From positions 39,154 through 103,153 of the forward strand of contig CAZVTR010000003.1 of assembly GCA_964630305.1 (NCBI GenBank): a DNA stretch of 64,000 bases, given 5' to 3'. This DNA comes from JAKPPT01 sp964630305 (GTDB lineage: Bacteria; Spirochaetota; Spirochaetia; Treponematales; UBA12059). The translations under genes and the position numbers were made by a program. This document shows, one piece after another, positions 17,837-27,721 of the stretch (its first letter is position 1; each line of letters starts with the position of its first letter). Under the pieces are notes generated by a model. That model was not told the origin of the DNA, searched no databases, and saw only the letters and a program-made list of their open reading frames with translations.

Positions 17837-19300
17837 TCAGGGAAGCTCTGCAAGCAGCGCGGTAAGGTAGGTCCAGAACTGCTGAACTGAACCTATGTGC
17901 ACCCGTTCATCGGGAGAATGCGGATATTGGATAGTGGGGCCAATGGAAATCATTTCCCAGGAGGGGTACAGGGTTCTGAATAGTCCGCATTCGAGCGCTC
18001 CGTGTGTACAGGAAAGAACAGGTTCTTTGCTGAAAAGCTTTGTAAAAACTCCGATAGCTGTTTTAGCAAGGCTTGTTGTTTGGTCTGGTTCCCATGCGGG
18101 AGCTGAAGAGGCTTTGCGGGTTGTAGCGCCAAGCTTAAATAGTATCGATTCAATTGATTCTACTATATCGTTTTTTTCTTTTTCATCAGAACTCCGCACG
18201 AGATTGTAAGTCTCAACAAAAAACATTCCCTTGTCTTCATGTTTAATTTTTACTATTCCAAGGTTCGATGATGTTCGTGTCCATGCAGGGTTACTGGGCT
18301 CAACTGATAATAGCCCATTGGGCAGTGCGAGTATTGCGTTAAGTATAGGGTTTACAGCAGCCGGCGGCAGGGCATAATCTGGCGCTGGAGCTTCTGTAGT
18401 GTTCACAACAAGTCCTGGATCAGTTTGTGCAAATGTTGATTGCAAAGATTTCACAGCATTATTGAAACGATTGATCCACTCTGCATCGGCTTTTGGTATA
18501 CCAATAACAGCCTGTGCATCTCTCGGGATTGCATTAGCCGCGGTGCCGCTTTCGAGTGCAGCCACATACGGAACACCTGTCTCCGCAAGCAGCTTGCAGA
18601 GCAGTATGCCTGCGTTTCCGCGGCCGCGGTGAATATCAACGCCAGAGTGGCCGCCAAGAAGCCCTGTCAGCGTGATACTATACCACCCTAATGATGTAAG
18701 TCCTTCAGTGGTGCCCCTGCTGTTATAAACTGAAGTAATTCGAGCTGTTCCTGCGCAGCCTAATGTAATTTCGTTGCTGTCTTCGCCGTCAAGGTTGATG
18801 AGATAGGTGCCCTTTATCCCTATTGGGGACAGACCTCGTGCTCCGCTCATGCCGTCTTCCTCATTTGTTGTGAAAATACACTCAAGTGGTCCGTGTTTTA
18901 GTGTTTTATCGACTAATACGGACAGCGCCGCAGCAACACCAATTCCGTTGTCGGCTCCGAGCGTTGTCTTTTGAGCGGTTACCCATTCGCCTGAAACAAC
19001 AGGTCTAATGGAATCTTTTGTAAAATCATGATGGGCTTCCGGTAACGCTTGCGGAACCATATCGATATGTGCTTGTAATATGACACCTTTACGGTTTTCA
19101 TAGCCGGGGCTGGCTGGTTTTTTTACAATGACATTAAGCGTAGCATCGATTGAGGCTTCCAGACCAAGATTATTAGCTGTCTCCAGCAGCCAGCGGGCAA
19201 GTGCTTCTTCGCGGTGTGATGGGTGAGGTATGCTGCAAATTTTATTGAAAAATGTCCATAATTTATTCGGTTCTAAGTTTTCGATATTAGTCTCACTCAT
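17837..19300 (-). CDS. pepD: Cytosolic non-specific dipeptidase (Xaa-His dipeptidase), M20 family
   Basis: 487 residues from the ATG at 19300. An upstream ATG at 19315 is less likely because the GGAG site overlaps it. Metal ligands of the M20 fold are visible in ILQAHIDMVPQ (H-x-D), LGADNGIGVA, TTNEEDGMSG (Glu-Glu) and THGALECGLF. The sequence follows PepD along its length, with the usual lid domain inserted in the middle (VDIHRGRGNAG). It hydrolyses dipeptides taken up by the cell, fitting an amino-acid- or peptide-scavenging anaerobe. Followed by nothing obviously co-transcribed. Confidence 0.9.
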   Translation of the reverse strand: MSETNIENLEPNKLWTFFNKICSIPHPSHREEALARWLLETANNLGLEASIDATLNVIVKKPASPGYENRKGVILQAHIDMVPQALPEAHHDFTKDSIRPVVSGEWVTAQKTTLGADNGIGVAAALSVLVDKTLKHGPLECIFTTNEEDGMSGARGLSPIGIKGTYLINLDGEDSNEITLGCAGTARITSVYNSRGTTEGLTSLGWYSITLTGLLGGHSGVDIHRGRGNAGILLCKLLAETGVPYVAALESGTAANAIPRDAQAVIGIPKADAEWINRFNNAVKSLQSTFAQTDPGLVVNTTEAPAPDYALPPAAVNPILNAILALPNGLLSVEPSNPAWTRTSSNLGIVKIKHEDKGMFFVETYNLVRSSDEKEKNDIVESIESILFKLGATTRKASSAPAWEPDQTTSLAKTAIGVFTKLFSKEPVLSCTHGALECGLFRTLYPSWEMISIGPTIQYPHSPDERVHIGSVQQFWTYLTALLAELP

Positions 19301-19356
19301 ACTAAAGCACTCCATTCATGATTACAGTCGTATAGTTTTTGCAATACTGCAAATCA

Positions 19357-20154
19357 TTAATTTTTTATAGCGTTATATGCTTCAAAAGTTCTGCATGCAG
19401 CACGAAAAAGCGTTTCAAGTCCAACACTCGTTTGCTCTGAGAGAAACTCTGGTTTCCATTCCGGCTCTGCAAGCGAGTCGCTGATAGTAAAACACGCAGC
19501 AAGCGGGCATTTTCGGTATCGGGCAACGGTAAAGAGAGCGCTCGCTTCCATTTCTACAACGAGAGCGCCTTTAGCGCTGCGGTCTACTACTTCCTGCTTA
19601 GTTTCTCTATATATTGCATCGGTTGTCCAGGTTAAACCTTTATGAAAAGGTATATGCTGTTCAGTGCAGTGATCGATAAGCATGCTCGTGAGCTGTTCAT
19701 CCGGAAGAGCAGGGGCACCGCCTGGAACGTAATGATACGAAGTACCTTCGTCTCGGAATGCGCCTGTACATATAATGAGTTCGCCTGGATGTAATCCTTT
19801 TACTAATGCTCCAGCTGTTCCTATCGAGATAAATTCTTTTACTCCAAATGCAATGAGTTCTTCCAGCATAATTGCAGCGGCAGGAGCGCCAATGCCAAAA
19901 TGTCCGGCAATGGCAATTTTGCTATTAGTTTCGTCTAGGTAGCGGAGATGATTCTTAAAGTATCCCTCTGGCACTGTCACAGCATGGTTGTCAACTACAT
20001 AATCAAAGAGGCTGCGCTGATAGGAAAGGATGACACATTCTGGTGCCTGTACGGTTTCTGGTAAGAGCTGATTCCGGCGGATATAGGCAAGAAAATCCTC
20101 GGGTTCAAATAACGCTTTCTCGCTGTATTTTGAAAATGATAGAGGGACAGGCAT
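19357..20154 (-). CDS. Nucleoside phosphorylase (uridine phosphorylase-like)
   Basis: 265 residues of the PNP/UDP phosphorylase fold. Visible are the phosphate/ribose region HFGIGAPAAAIMLEELIAFG, the SIGTAGAL turn, and the MEASALFTVAR motif that binds the ribose. The catalytic Asp is probably in TISDSL. It splits a nucleoside with phosphate into base and ribose-1-phosphate for salvage. Length and spacing match uridine phosphorylase better than hexameric DeoD, but base preference is an inference. AAGGAGCTTGT precedes the ATG. Confidence 0.8.
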   Translation of the reverse strand: MPVPLSFSKYSEKALFEPEDFLAYIRRNQLLPETVQAPECVILSYQRSLFDYVVDNHAVTVPEGYFKNHLRYLDETNSKIAIAGHFGIGAPAAAIMLEELIAFGVKEFISIGTAGALVKGLHPGELIICTGAFRDEGTSYHYVPGGAPALPDEQLTSMLIDHCTEQHIPFHKGLTWTTDAIYRETKQEVVDRSAKGALVVEMEASALFTVARYRKCPLAACFTISDSLAEPEWKPEFLSEQTSVGLETLFRAACRTFEAYNAIKN

Positions 20155-20276
20155 ACAAGCTCCTTATTGTAAAACAGTATCGGTTTTTAGTTTTTTTCTC
20201 AAGTACTCTTTACTGTCATAAAAATAACTTGAGTCTTGTGAAAAAACCTGCCATAATACATAAAACCGGAGGCTGT

Positions 20277-21155
20277 ATGAATAAAATCATTGCAAAAGAG
20301 CGTCTGTCGGAAGAAGTCTACAAGATAGTGGTACATGCACCCTGGATAGCAAAAGAAAGAAAAGCAGGGCAGTTTGTCATTGTTCAGCGTGATATCGATT
20401 ATGGGGAGCGTATTCCATTAACAATTGCTGATGCCGATGCCAATGCGGGCACTATCACACTGATATTTCAAACAGTAGGCGAGAGTACGCATCGGCTTGC
20501 TGAGCTTGAAAAAGGGGATTCAATTCAAGCAGTGCTAGGGCCTCTTGGTAATCCTACTCATATTGAAAAATTCGGATGGGTAGTAGGTGTAGGAGGCGGT
20601 ATTGGCGCTGCGCCGCTCTATCCGATTGCTCAGGCAATGAAACATGCAGGAAACCGGCTTACCATCATTCTCGGCGCACGCAGTAAAGAGCTCATTATAA
20701 TGGAAGAAGAGATGCGCGCTGTGGCCGATGAGCTTATTGTGGTAACCGATGACGGGAGCTATGGCACAAAGGCACTCGTAACAGAACCGCTTAAAACCCT
20801 TTGCGAGCGAGCGCCTGCACCAGATTTAGTAGTGGCAATTGGGCCTCCTATTATGATGAAGTTTTGCGCTGCAACGACTAAACCCTACAATGTGCCTACG
20901 CTGGCTTCCTTAAATACTATTATGATTGATGGAACAGGAATGTGCGGCGGGTGCCGCGTCACGGTTGGCGGCAGCACCAAATTTGTCTGCGTCGACGGAC
21001 CTGAGTTTGATGCACATCAGGTTGATTGGGACAACATGCTCAAGCGGCTTGCTACGTATAAAACCATAGAGGCAGAGCATCATACCGCATACCATGAAGA
21101 AGCATGTAGGCTCAATCCTGCTATTAAAGAAGCAGAGAAGCGGGCAGGTCTTTAA
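20277..21155 (+). CDS. nfnA: NADH-dependent NADPH:ferredoxin oxidoreductase, subunit NfnA
   Basis: 292 residues. A ferredoxin-reductase-like FAD domain (residues 1-100) is followed by an NAD-binding domain (VVGVGGGIGAAPLYPIAQAM). The C-terminal [2Fe-2S] binding region is GTGMCGGCRVTV with a further Cys in KFVCVDGPEFD. With NfnB it forms the electron-bifurcating complex linking ferredoxin, NADH and NADPH pools. The start is set by CCGGAGG upstream of 20277; the frame is open further upstream but has no ribosome site. nfnB follows 72 bases downstream. Confidence 0.9.
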   Translation: MNKIIAKERLSEEVYKIVVHAPWIAKERKAGQFVIVQRDIDYGERIPLTIADADANAGTITLIFQTVGESTHRLAELEKGDSIQAVLGPLGNPTHIEKFGWVVGVGGGIGAAPLYPIAQAMKHAGNRLTIILGARSKELIIMEEEMRAVADELIVVTDDGSYGTKALVTEPLKTLCERAPAPDLVVAIGPPIMMKFCAATTKPYNVPTLASLNTIMIDGTGMCGGCRVTVGGSTKFVCVDGPEFDAHQVDWDNMLKRLATYKTIEAEHHTAYHEEACRLNPAIKEAEKRAGL

Positions 21156-21227
21156 CACAATGCAGGTTACAGCAGTGAAACCTTGTTTTCAGGTGCTAGA
21201 GCCAAGTTTTAGGTGCCAGGAGTGAGT

Positions 21228-22721
21228 ATGAACAGTTATTATGAAAATAAGTTAACCACTAATGAAGAAAAAGCATTGCTCGATGAGCTTTTAGCAAAAG
21301 AGAATCTTTCCCCAAAAGATCGCATGGCAATACCAGTGCAGGAAATGCCAGTGCAGGATCCGGAAGCACGCATCCATACCATGAGCGAAGTTGCGCTCGG
21401 TTATACAAAAACGCAGGCGCAGCTTGAAGCGCTCCGCTGTCTGCAGTGCAAAACAGCTCCCTGCATAAAAGGCTGTCCTGTCAATATCAATATTCCGGCA
21501 TTTATAGCTAAAATTGCGCAGGATGATATTCAGGGAGCAGCGGCAATTATTAGAGAGACTAATCTCCTTCCTGCCATCTGCGGAAGAGTTTGCCCTCAGG
21601 AAAAGCAGTGCCAGGAACCCTGTACACTGGGAAAATCGCTTAAGGATATCGGCAAAGCCGTTCAGATTGGCCGGCTGGAGCGCTATGTTGCGGACAGGGA
21701 ACGCGCACAGGGAATAATTGCGCTCCCGGATATTGCTCCTCCGACTGGCAAAAAAGTTGCTGTAGTCGGTTCCGGACCGGCAGGATTAACTGTGGCGGCC
21801 GATGTACGCAGAAATGGGCACGAGGTAGTAGTGTTCGAAGCCTTTCAGAAAGGAGGCGGAGTCATGGTATACGGCATACCGGAGTTCCGTCTCCCAAAAG
21901 CAATTGTCCAGGAAGAAATCAGCAAGCTGGAAAAAATGGGGGTCAGGTTCGAGTACAATACCCTCATTGGCAAAACGCGGCCGCTCATGGTCTTATTTGA
22001 TGAAGACGGTTTTGATGCTGTGTTTTTAGGCGTAGGAGCAGGCCTTCCTAAGTTTATGAATATACCGGGTGAAAACCTTGTGGGCGTGTTCAGCGCGAAT
22101 GAATATTTAACGAGGGCAAACCTCATGCGTGCATGGGATACCGGGCGGGCAGCGACTCCGCTGTTCCCCTCAAAACGGGTAGCAGTGCTGGGCGGCGGCA
22201 ACGTAGCAATGGATGCAGCGCGCATGGCAAAACGGCTTGGCGCAGAGGAAGTACATGTTGTATACCGCCGCACACGCGATGAAATGCCTGCTCGTGCAGA
22301 AGAAGTAGCTCATGCGTTTGAAGAAGGAATCATTTTTGATTTTCTGTCAAACCCAACAGAAATCCTGGGAAATGAAGCTGGAATTGTGAAAGGTTTGCGA
22401 CTGCTCCGCTATACCCTTGGCGAACCAGATGCTTCCGGCCGGAGAAGCCCGGTTCCAATAGCCGGAAGCGAACACGATGAGGCTTTTGATACCGTTATTG
22501 TTGCGCTCGGAAATGAATCAAATCCCCTTTTAGCGCGTACGACGCCCGAGCTCGCTGTTGATAAACACGGCCATATCATTGTAGATGAAGAACAGCGCAC
22601 ATCGATTGAGGGTGTCTGGGCAGGCGGAGATATCGTTTTGGGAGCCGCCACGGTAATTCTCGCAATGGGAGAAGGCAGGAGGGCTGCGGCTTCCATTAAC
22701 CGCTATCTTGCTGAGCATTGA
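21228..22721 (+). CDS. nfnB: NADH-dependent NADPH:ferredoxin oxidoreductase, subunit NfnB
   Basis: 497 residues, related to the small subunit of glutamate synthase. Two [4Fe-4S] clusters are encoded near the N-terminus (CLQCKTAPCIKGCPVNINI and CGRVCPQEKQCQEPC). The FAD site is VVGSGPAGLTVAADV and the NADPH site is VLGGGNVAMDAARMAKRLG. No glutamate synthase large subunit is present, and the nfnA neighbour argues for bifurcating transhydrogenase rather than glutamate synthesis. The ATG at 21228 has GGAG 9 bases ahead; a GTG at 21213 is possible but less likely. Confidence 0.9.
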   Translation: MNSYYENKLTTNEEKALLDELLAKENLSPKDRMAIPVQEMPVQDPEARIHTMSEVALGYTKTQAQLEALRCLQCKTAPCIKGCPVNINIPAFIAKIAQDDIQGAAAIIRETNLLPAICGRVCPQEKQCQEPCTLGKSLKDIGKAVQIGRLERYVADRERAQGIIALPDIAPPTGKKVAVVGSGPAGLTVAADVRRNGHEVVVFEAFQKGGGVMVYGIPEFRLPKAIVQEEISKLEKMGVRFEYNTLIGKTRPLMVLFDEDGFDAVFLGVGAGLPKFMNIPGENLVGVFSANEYLTRANLMRAWDTGRAATPLFPSKRVAVLGGGNVAMDAARMAKRLGAEEVHVVYRRTRDEMPARAEEVAHAFEEGIIFDFLSNPTEILGNEAGIVKGLRLLRYTLGEPDASGRRSPVPIAGSEHDEAFDTVIVALGNESNPLLARTTPELAVDKHGHIIVDEEQRTSIEGVWAGGDIVLGAATVILAMGEGRRAAASINRYLAEH

Positions 22722-22810
22722 AACAATCGGTCTCTTTCGATATAGTCATAGTGTTTAGTGTACTTGCTTGACTCACGTGAAAAACCGCTAATTGATTTTT
22801 GAGGGCTATA

Positions 22811-23578
22811 ATGCGAAATAATAAAAACTTTGGCTATTTATTTGCTATATTGCTCATCTGTGCCGGCTGGATTACAGCACAGGATACCCTGCCAATAGCT
22901 GAGCCTCAGCCTCCTGCAACACCTCCGCAGACACCGCCTGTTTCGGTTCAGCCGCAAGTTGCGCCTCAGCAGACACAAGCAGTTAAAGCCGATGCGCTCG
23001 TACTGTTCCGCCAGGGAAGAGACCTTGAACTTAAAGGAAGAAAATCAGAAGCAATCAAGTTCTATCAGGATGCAATAGCGGTGTGCAATACAGAGCTTGC
23101 ACGAGATGCCACACGCATGGATGCTTATACAATCAAGTGCTGGGCTCTGTTTAGGCTGGAACAGTATCAGCAGGTAATCGATGTAGGATCACAAGCGCTC
23201 AAAGTTCGCTATGATGCACGCATTGTTGAAACGATGGGCGAAGCTTATTTTTTCCTGAACGACTTAACAAACTGCCTGAAAAGCCTTCAGAGCTATATCA
23301 ATAACACTAACGAAGATGCCGACAGAGTAGCAACAGCGTACTTTTATATGGCCGAAACCTATGTCCGGCTGCAAAAATTTGAACATGCCGATATCGCCTA
23401 TGCAATGGCTGTGTACAAAGAGCCCTCAATGGCAAGGTGGTGGCTGAGGTATGCTCAGATTGTAGAAAAACTTGAAGATTTCAAACGCGCATACAATTTG
23501 TATTCCAAAGCGCTGCAGCTTAGCCCTGACAATAAAGAAGCTAATGAAGGGCTTCAGCGGGTAAAGGCAAAATTGTGA
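22811..23578 (+). CDS. Exported TPR-repeat protein with Pro/Gln-rich linker
   Basis: 255 residues. A signal peptide ends at ITAQ. About 35 residues rich in Pro and Gln follow, then four or five tetratricopeptide repeats (LFRQGRDLELKGRKSEAIKFY; AYTIKCWALFRLEQYQQVI; AYFYMAETYVRLQKFEHADI; RAYNLYSKALQLSPDNKEA). TPR arrays bind other proteins, so a periplasmic assembly or scaffold role is likely. The start is the ATG at 22811 with GAGGG upstream. No enzyme motif is present. Confidence 0.7.
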   Translation: MRNNKNFGYLFAILLICAGWITAQDTLPIAEPQPPATPPQTPPVSVQPQVAPQQTQAVKADALVLFRQGRDLELKGRKSEAIKFYQDAIAVCNTELARDATRMDAYTIKCWALFRLEQYQQVIDVGSQALKVRYDARIVETMGEAYFFLNDLTNCLKSLQSYINNTNEDADRVATAYFYMAETYVRLQKFEHADIAYAMAVYKEPSMARWWLRYAQIVEKLEDFKRAYNLYSKALQLSPDNKEANEGLQRVKAKL

Positions 23579-23613
23579 GGCAATTGCCAAGCTTTTAGTA
23601 AGCAATATTTTTC

Positions 23614-23642
23614 TTGCGTTATAACATGATATAGGATACACT
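23614..23642 (+). promoter_or_regulatory. Leaderless-type promoter of the STAS gene
   Basis: TTGCGT (23614-23619), 17 bp, TACACT (23637-23642), then 6 bases (AAAACT) and the ATG at 23649. No Shine-Dalgarno sequence. Confidence 0.55.
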
Positions 23643-23648
23643 AAAACT

Positions 23649-24050
23649 ATGAATACAATGCATTACATAGAACTATTACCATTACTTAATGCTAAAAGTG
23701 CAGGTGAAGAAGCCGCAGATTATATATGTAAACTGAATATGCGCGGGAATATCAGCATTGAGAATGCTCATGAGATTGCGGTTTTGGTAAAAGCGCTCAT
23801 GGATGGCGGTTTCAAACGCATGATATTTAATTTAGAGAACCTCAATTATATTGATTCAACCGGGATTGGCACCATCATCCGCATCAAAAAAAATTGCATG
23901 CAGGCGGGCTGCGGCGAAATAGTCCTCTATAACGTTCCGCCAAAAATTAACGAGGTGTTTGATTTAGTTAACCTCAAAGATTTTGTAAAAATATCATATT
24001 CTGAACAAAAGGCCATTGAATACCTTAAAACGATTGGACTTCAGGCGTGA
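23649..24050 (+). CDS. STAS-domain anti-sigma-factor antagonist-like protein
   Basis: 133 residues forming one STAS domain. The phosphorylatable Ser lies in the conserved turn NYIDSTGIGTI, preceded by the strand RMIFNLENL. Such proteins bind anti-sigma kinases or serve in partner-switching pathways. No RsbW-like kinase or sigma factor is adjacent, so its partner is unknown. An in-frame ATG at 23658 is an alternative start, but the promoter position favours 23649. Confidence 0.8.
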   Translation: MNTMHYIELLPLLNAKSAGEEAADYICKLNMRGNISIENAHEIAVLVKALMDGGFKRMIFNLENLNYIDSTGIGTIIRIKKNCMQAGCGEIVLYNVPPKINEVFDLVNLKDFVKISYSEQKAIEYLKTIGLQA

Positions 24051-24165
24051 TAGATTGTTAATGTGATATTTTGTAAATATTTCTTTGATACAACATTTGG
24101 TAATTAGAAAAATTACAATCCTTACTATGAATTATACTGTGCTGTAATTAACCGTTGTATAGTCA

Positions 24166-24196
24166 GGCTGCCTGCAATTCCCTGGCAGCCCTTTTA
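24166..24196 (+). terminator. Intrinsic terminator between STAS gene and nifU-like gene
   Basis: GGCTGCC (24166-24172) pairs with GGCAGCC (24184-24190), followed by CTTTTAG. It is 115 bases after the STAS stop. The spacer between also has a small GTAATT/AATTAC hairpin (about 24101-24117), and nothing else is recognisable in the 240-base gap. Confidence 0.65.
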
Positions 24197-24232
24197 GTTT
24201 TCAGGGAGAAAATAAAAAATCGCGCTCGTTCA

Positions 24233-24264
24233 TTGAATAATTTCAATATTTGATATAGTATACT
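24233..24264 (+). promoter_or_regulatory. Possible promoter of the nifU-like/GGGtGRT pair
   Basis: TTGAAT (24233-24238) and either TATAGT (24254-24259, spacer 15) or TATACT (24259-24264, spacer 20). Spacing is imperfect, so this is tentative. The leader carries AAGGAGAAC before the ATG. Confidence 0.35.
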
Positions 24265-24290
24265 CCGTATCCATATTTATTAAGGAGAAC

Positions 24291-24986
24291 ATGATGATAT
24301 ATTCCGCCGAAGTTGAACACATGTGTCCCCTCGCTAAGGGTGCATACCATGGTCCGGCACCAATTCCAGAGGAAGGAAAATGGGTGCAGGCAAAGGAAAT
24401 CAAAGATATTTCAGGTTTTACGCACGGTGTCGGCTGGTGCGCCCCTCAGCAGGGAGCCTGTAAGCTAACACTCAACATTAAAGATGGTATCATCGAAGAA
24501 GCGTTGGTCGAAACGCTTGGCTGTTCTGGTATGACTCACTCTGCTGCTATGGCTGCAGAGATTCTCATTGGAAAGACAATTCTTGAAGCACTCAACACCG
24601 ATCTTGTCTGCGATGCTATCAACACTGCGATGCGCGAGCTGTTCCTGCAGATAGCCTATGGACGGAGCCAATCGGCGTTTTCAGAGGGCGGTCTCCCCAT
24701 TGGTGCAAGCCTTGAAGATCTTGGAAAAGGCCTGAGGAGCCAGGTTGGCACCATGTTTGCAACTCGAGCAAAGGGCCCTCGCTATCTCGAAATGGCAGAA
24801 GGCTATATTACGAGCATCGGTGTTGATGAAAATAACGAAATTATCGGGTATGAGTTTGTAAATCTCGGGAAGCTCATGGATGCCATTAAAAAAGGTTCCG
24901 ATGCCAATGAAGCGCTGGCAAAGGCAAAGGGTACATATGGCCGCTATGCAGAAGCTGTTAAAAAAATCGATCCAAGGCATGAGTAA
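24291..24986 (+). CDS. NifU/IscU-like iron-sulfur scaffold domain protein
   Basis: 231 residues. The middle resembles the IscU/NifU N-terminal fold: conserved Cys in GVGWCAPQQGACKLTLNI and in VETLGCSGMTHSAAMAAEILIGKT, with the usual strand-turn 'IKDGIIEEA'. It has extra N- and C-terminal regions absent from ordinary IscU. It is 11 bases upstream of a GGGtGRT protein. This pairing recurs in anaerobes, as far as I know without an assigned function. No iscS or sufBCD genes are nearby, so a specialised Fe-S carrier is more likely than the general scaffold. Confidence 0.75.
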   Translation: MMIYSAEVEHMCPLAKGAYHGPAPIPEEGKWVQAKEIKDISGFTHGVGWCAPQQGACKLTLNIKDGIIEEALVETLGCSGMTHSAAMAAEILIGKTILEALNTDLVCDAINTAMRELFLQIAYGRSQSAFSEGGLPIGASLEDLGKGLRSQVGTMFATRAKGPRYLEMAEGYITSIGVDENNEIIGYEFVNLGKLMDAIKKGSDANEALAKAKGTYGRYAEAVKKIDPRHE

Positions 24987-24997
24987 GGGAGGACAGC

Positions 24998-25884
24998 ATG
25001 GCATTATTTGAAAGTTATGAACGGCGTATTGCTCAGATAGAAGCGTTACTAAAACAATATGGAATTAAGTCGCTCGATGAAGCAAAGGCACTTGTAGAAT
25101 CAAAAGGACTCGATATACCTGGTATTGTCCGAGGTATTCAGCCTATTGTATTCGATAATGCCCCCTGGGCTTACATTGTTGGTGCAGCGGTGGCAATTAA
25201 AAAAGGCTCATCAAATGCAGCTGAAATTGCGCGCACACTCGGAGAGGGATTGCAGGCCTTTTGTATTCCAGGTTCAGTTGCCGATGACCGCAAGGTTGGT
25301 TTGGGGCATGGTAATTTAGCCGCTATGCTGCTATCCGAAGAAACTGAATGTTTCTGTTTCCTCGCCGGGCATGAATCATTTGCTGCGGCAGAAGGCGCAA
25401 TAGGAATTGCAAAGAGCGCAAACAGAGCCCGCAAAAAGCCACTCAGAGTTATCTTGAATGGACTTGGCAAAGATGCAGCACAGATTATCAGCAGAATCAA
25501 CGGCTTTACATATGTTAAGACAAAGTTCGATTACTATACCGGCAAGCTTACTATCGTTGAAGAAAAGGCCTACTCAAAAGGCGAACGCGCACAGGTGCGC
25601 TGTTACGGTGCTGATGATGTTCGAGAAGGTGTTGCAATTATGCACCATGAAAAAGTTGATATTTCTATAACAGGCAATTCAACAAATCCAACCCGGTTCC
25701 AGCATCCTGTTGCCGGTACGTATAAAAAAGAGTGCTGGGATCAAGGGAAAAAATATTTCTCAGTTGCGTCTGGCGGCGGCACAGGCCGAACCCTGCATCC
25801 CGATAATATGGCAGCGGGACCTGCATCCTACGGTATGACCGACACCATGGGACGCATGCATTCTGATGCTCAATTTGCCGGTTC
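24998..25884 (+). CDS. GGGtGRT family protein, 3' end lost in gap
   Basis: 296 residues are visible before the N run. The family-defining motif SVASGGGTGRTLHPDNM is near residue 255, followed by GMTDTMGRMHSDAQFAG. Family members are about 330 residues, so some 35-40 are missing. Function is unknown; the conserved Gly-rich loop suggests a nucleotide or cofactor site. It begins with GGGAGGACAGC and is almost certainly co-expressed with the NifU-like gene upstream. Confidence 0.85.
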
Positions 25885-25984
25885 NNNNNNNNNNNNNNNN
25901 NNNNNNNNNNNNNNNNNNNNNNNNNNNNNNNNNNNNNNNNNNNNNNNNNNNNNNNNNNNNNNNNNNNNNNNNNNNNNNNNNNNN
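25885..25984. other. Assembly gap (100 N)
   Basis: Exactly 100 N between two convergent truncated genes, the GGGtGRT gene and priA. Together they need about 250 or more missing coding bases, so the true gap exceeds 100. Confidence 0.98.
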
Positions 25985-27711
25985 TTGTCAAGATTTTTAG
26001 ATCGAATAACTATCCGTATAATTCTGGAAAAGGGCGGGAAGCATTGCTCCTGGCGCTGAGCGAGTTCTTTTTCGTAAAAAGCTTCAATTTCGTTGTTAGC
26101 AGCATGCTGAATGACAAAATATTTTGGCCGCCAGGTTTGCAGTATGACTTTTCCTCCTTTAATAAACCTGCCTGCTCTGCCTGCAACCTGTGTAATGAGT
26201 GCAAAGGTTCTCTCCTGCGCTCTAAAATCGGGCAGTGCAATTCCCATGTCTGCCATAACAATACCCACGAGCCTTACTCCAGGGATGTTTAATCCTTTTG
26301 CCACCATTTGCGTGCCTAAGAGCACATCAATTTTACCATCTGCAAAGTCATTGAGCGTATTTTTGATTATATCTTTTTTTACTGCGATATCGGTATCGAG
26401 CCGTGCTATGGCAAGACCGGGAAGCAGGTTTTGAATACTCTCTTCTATTCTTTCGGTGCCAAAACCGGAATAACTTATATCGAGGGAATTGCATTCCGGA
26501 CAGGATGCAGGCGGCGCTGCTTGATACCCGCAGTAATGGCATACTAGTTTTCCCTTACTCTTATGATATGTTAAAGGAACATCACACTGCTTGCATTTTA
26601 ATATGAGCCCGCAGGTTTTACAGTTCCAGTTGTTGGAAAAACCTCTGCGGTTTAAGAACAGGATGGTCTGTCCCCCCTGTTCGTGTTCCTGTATTATTGC
26701 TTCTATGAGCCGTTTTGAAAGTATAGACTCTTCATGCTTCATATCAACAATTTCTATCGAAGGCATTGCGCCGCCTGCGAGCCGTTCGGTCAGGGTGAGC
26801 TTTTTTATGCTGCCCCGCTGCATGAGATGCCAGGCTTCTACGCTCGGCGTCGCAGAACCCATTACAATTCGCGTTTTTTCGGCTGATGCACGGTGCAGCG
26901 CTACCTGACGCGCATGGTAATGCGGGAATGATCCCGATTTATATGAAGCTTCATGTTCCTCATCAAGAATAATTAACCCCAGGTTAGTAAGCGGTGCAAA
27001 AACCGCGCTCCGTGCGCCTACCACAATGCTTGCAGAACCTTTCTGAATGCGCTTCCACTCTTTGAGCTTCTGTGACGGAGTTATGCCTGAATGCAAGATT
27101 GCGCAGCAAGCACCGAATCGTTTTCGAATGGTATCAATTACCTGATGCGTGAGTGCAATTTCTGGTACAAGGTATAGAACCGATCTTCCTTCTCTGAGCG
27201 TTGCTTCTGCTGCTTGCAAAAAAACTTCGGTTTTGCCGCTTCCGGTTTTTCCGTAGAGGTACCAGATGCCGTGTGGTGCAGAAATAATTTCATTGATAGC
27301 ATGCTGCTGTTCACGCGACGGTGTAATTGAGTGATCGCTTATTTCCATATCTTCAAACGGGAGAGCAGGTTCACTGCTTTCTCGTTTTCCGCCGGGGAGC
27401 ATAACTCCTAGCGCTTCTCCAAGTGAGCAAAAGTACATAGAACTTAACCATTCTGCCAGCGCAATAGTCTCATTTCCAAAAAGCGGTTCATTATCAATTA
27501 TCCTCAGTACTGGCTTAATGGCTAACGGCTGACCGCTTTGAGGTGCATCCTGCTGCGGCATATCCTCAGATACAGCAATAATCCACCCAATTATTTTTCG
27601 TTTACCAAACATGACCTCTGCGCGCATGCCTGGCTCTGCGTTCATACTTTCTGGAATCTCATAGGTAAAAGCTTTATTGACAGGAACATTGAAAACAATA
27701 CTGCAATACAT
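25985..27711 (-). CDS. priA: Primosomal replication protein N' (PriA helicase), C-terminus lost in gap
   Basis: Restarts stalled replication forks. From the N-terminal 3'-DNA-binding domain (CSIVFNVPVNKAFTYEIP) the protein continues to a helicase core with Walker A YGKTGSGKTEVF and motif II ILDEEHE. Eight zinc-finger Cys lie in four CxxC pairs (CKTCG, CKQCD, CHYCG, CPECN), and motif VI is ITQVAGRAGR. The ATG at 27711 matches homologues; a GTG three codons earlier is possible. About 576 residues are present and only the last part is missing. It is the last gene of the flotillin-cyclase operon. Confidence 0.95.
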
Positions 27712-27721
27712 GGACAGCACT

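Noticed and set aside
20043..20276. N-terminal extension of NfnA
   Set aside because: The frame is open but overlaps the opposite-strand phosphorylase start and lacks a ribosome site; the ATG at 20277 has one and matches homologues.
21228..22721. Glutamate synthase small subunit
   Set aside because: No large subunit is near, while nfnA is adjacent; NfnB explains the sequence better.
24998..26059. GGGtGRT frame continuing past the gap
   Set aside because: After the N run the plus frame reads the antisense of priA; the extension is spurious.
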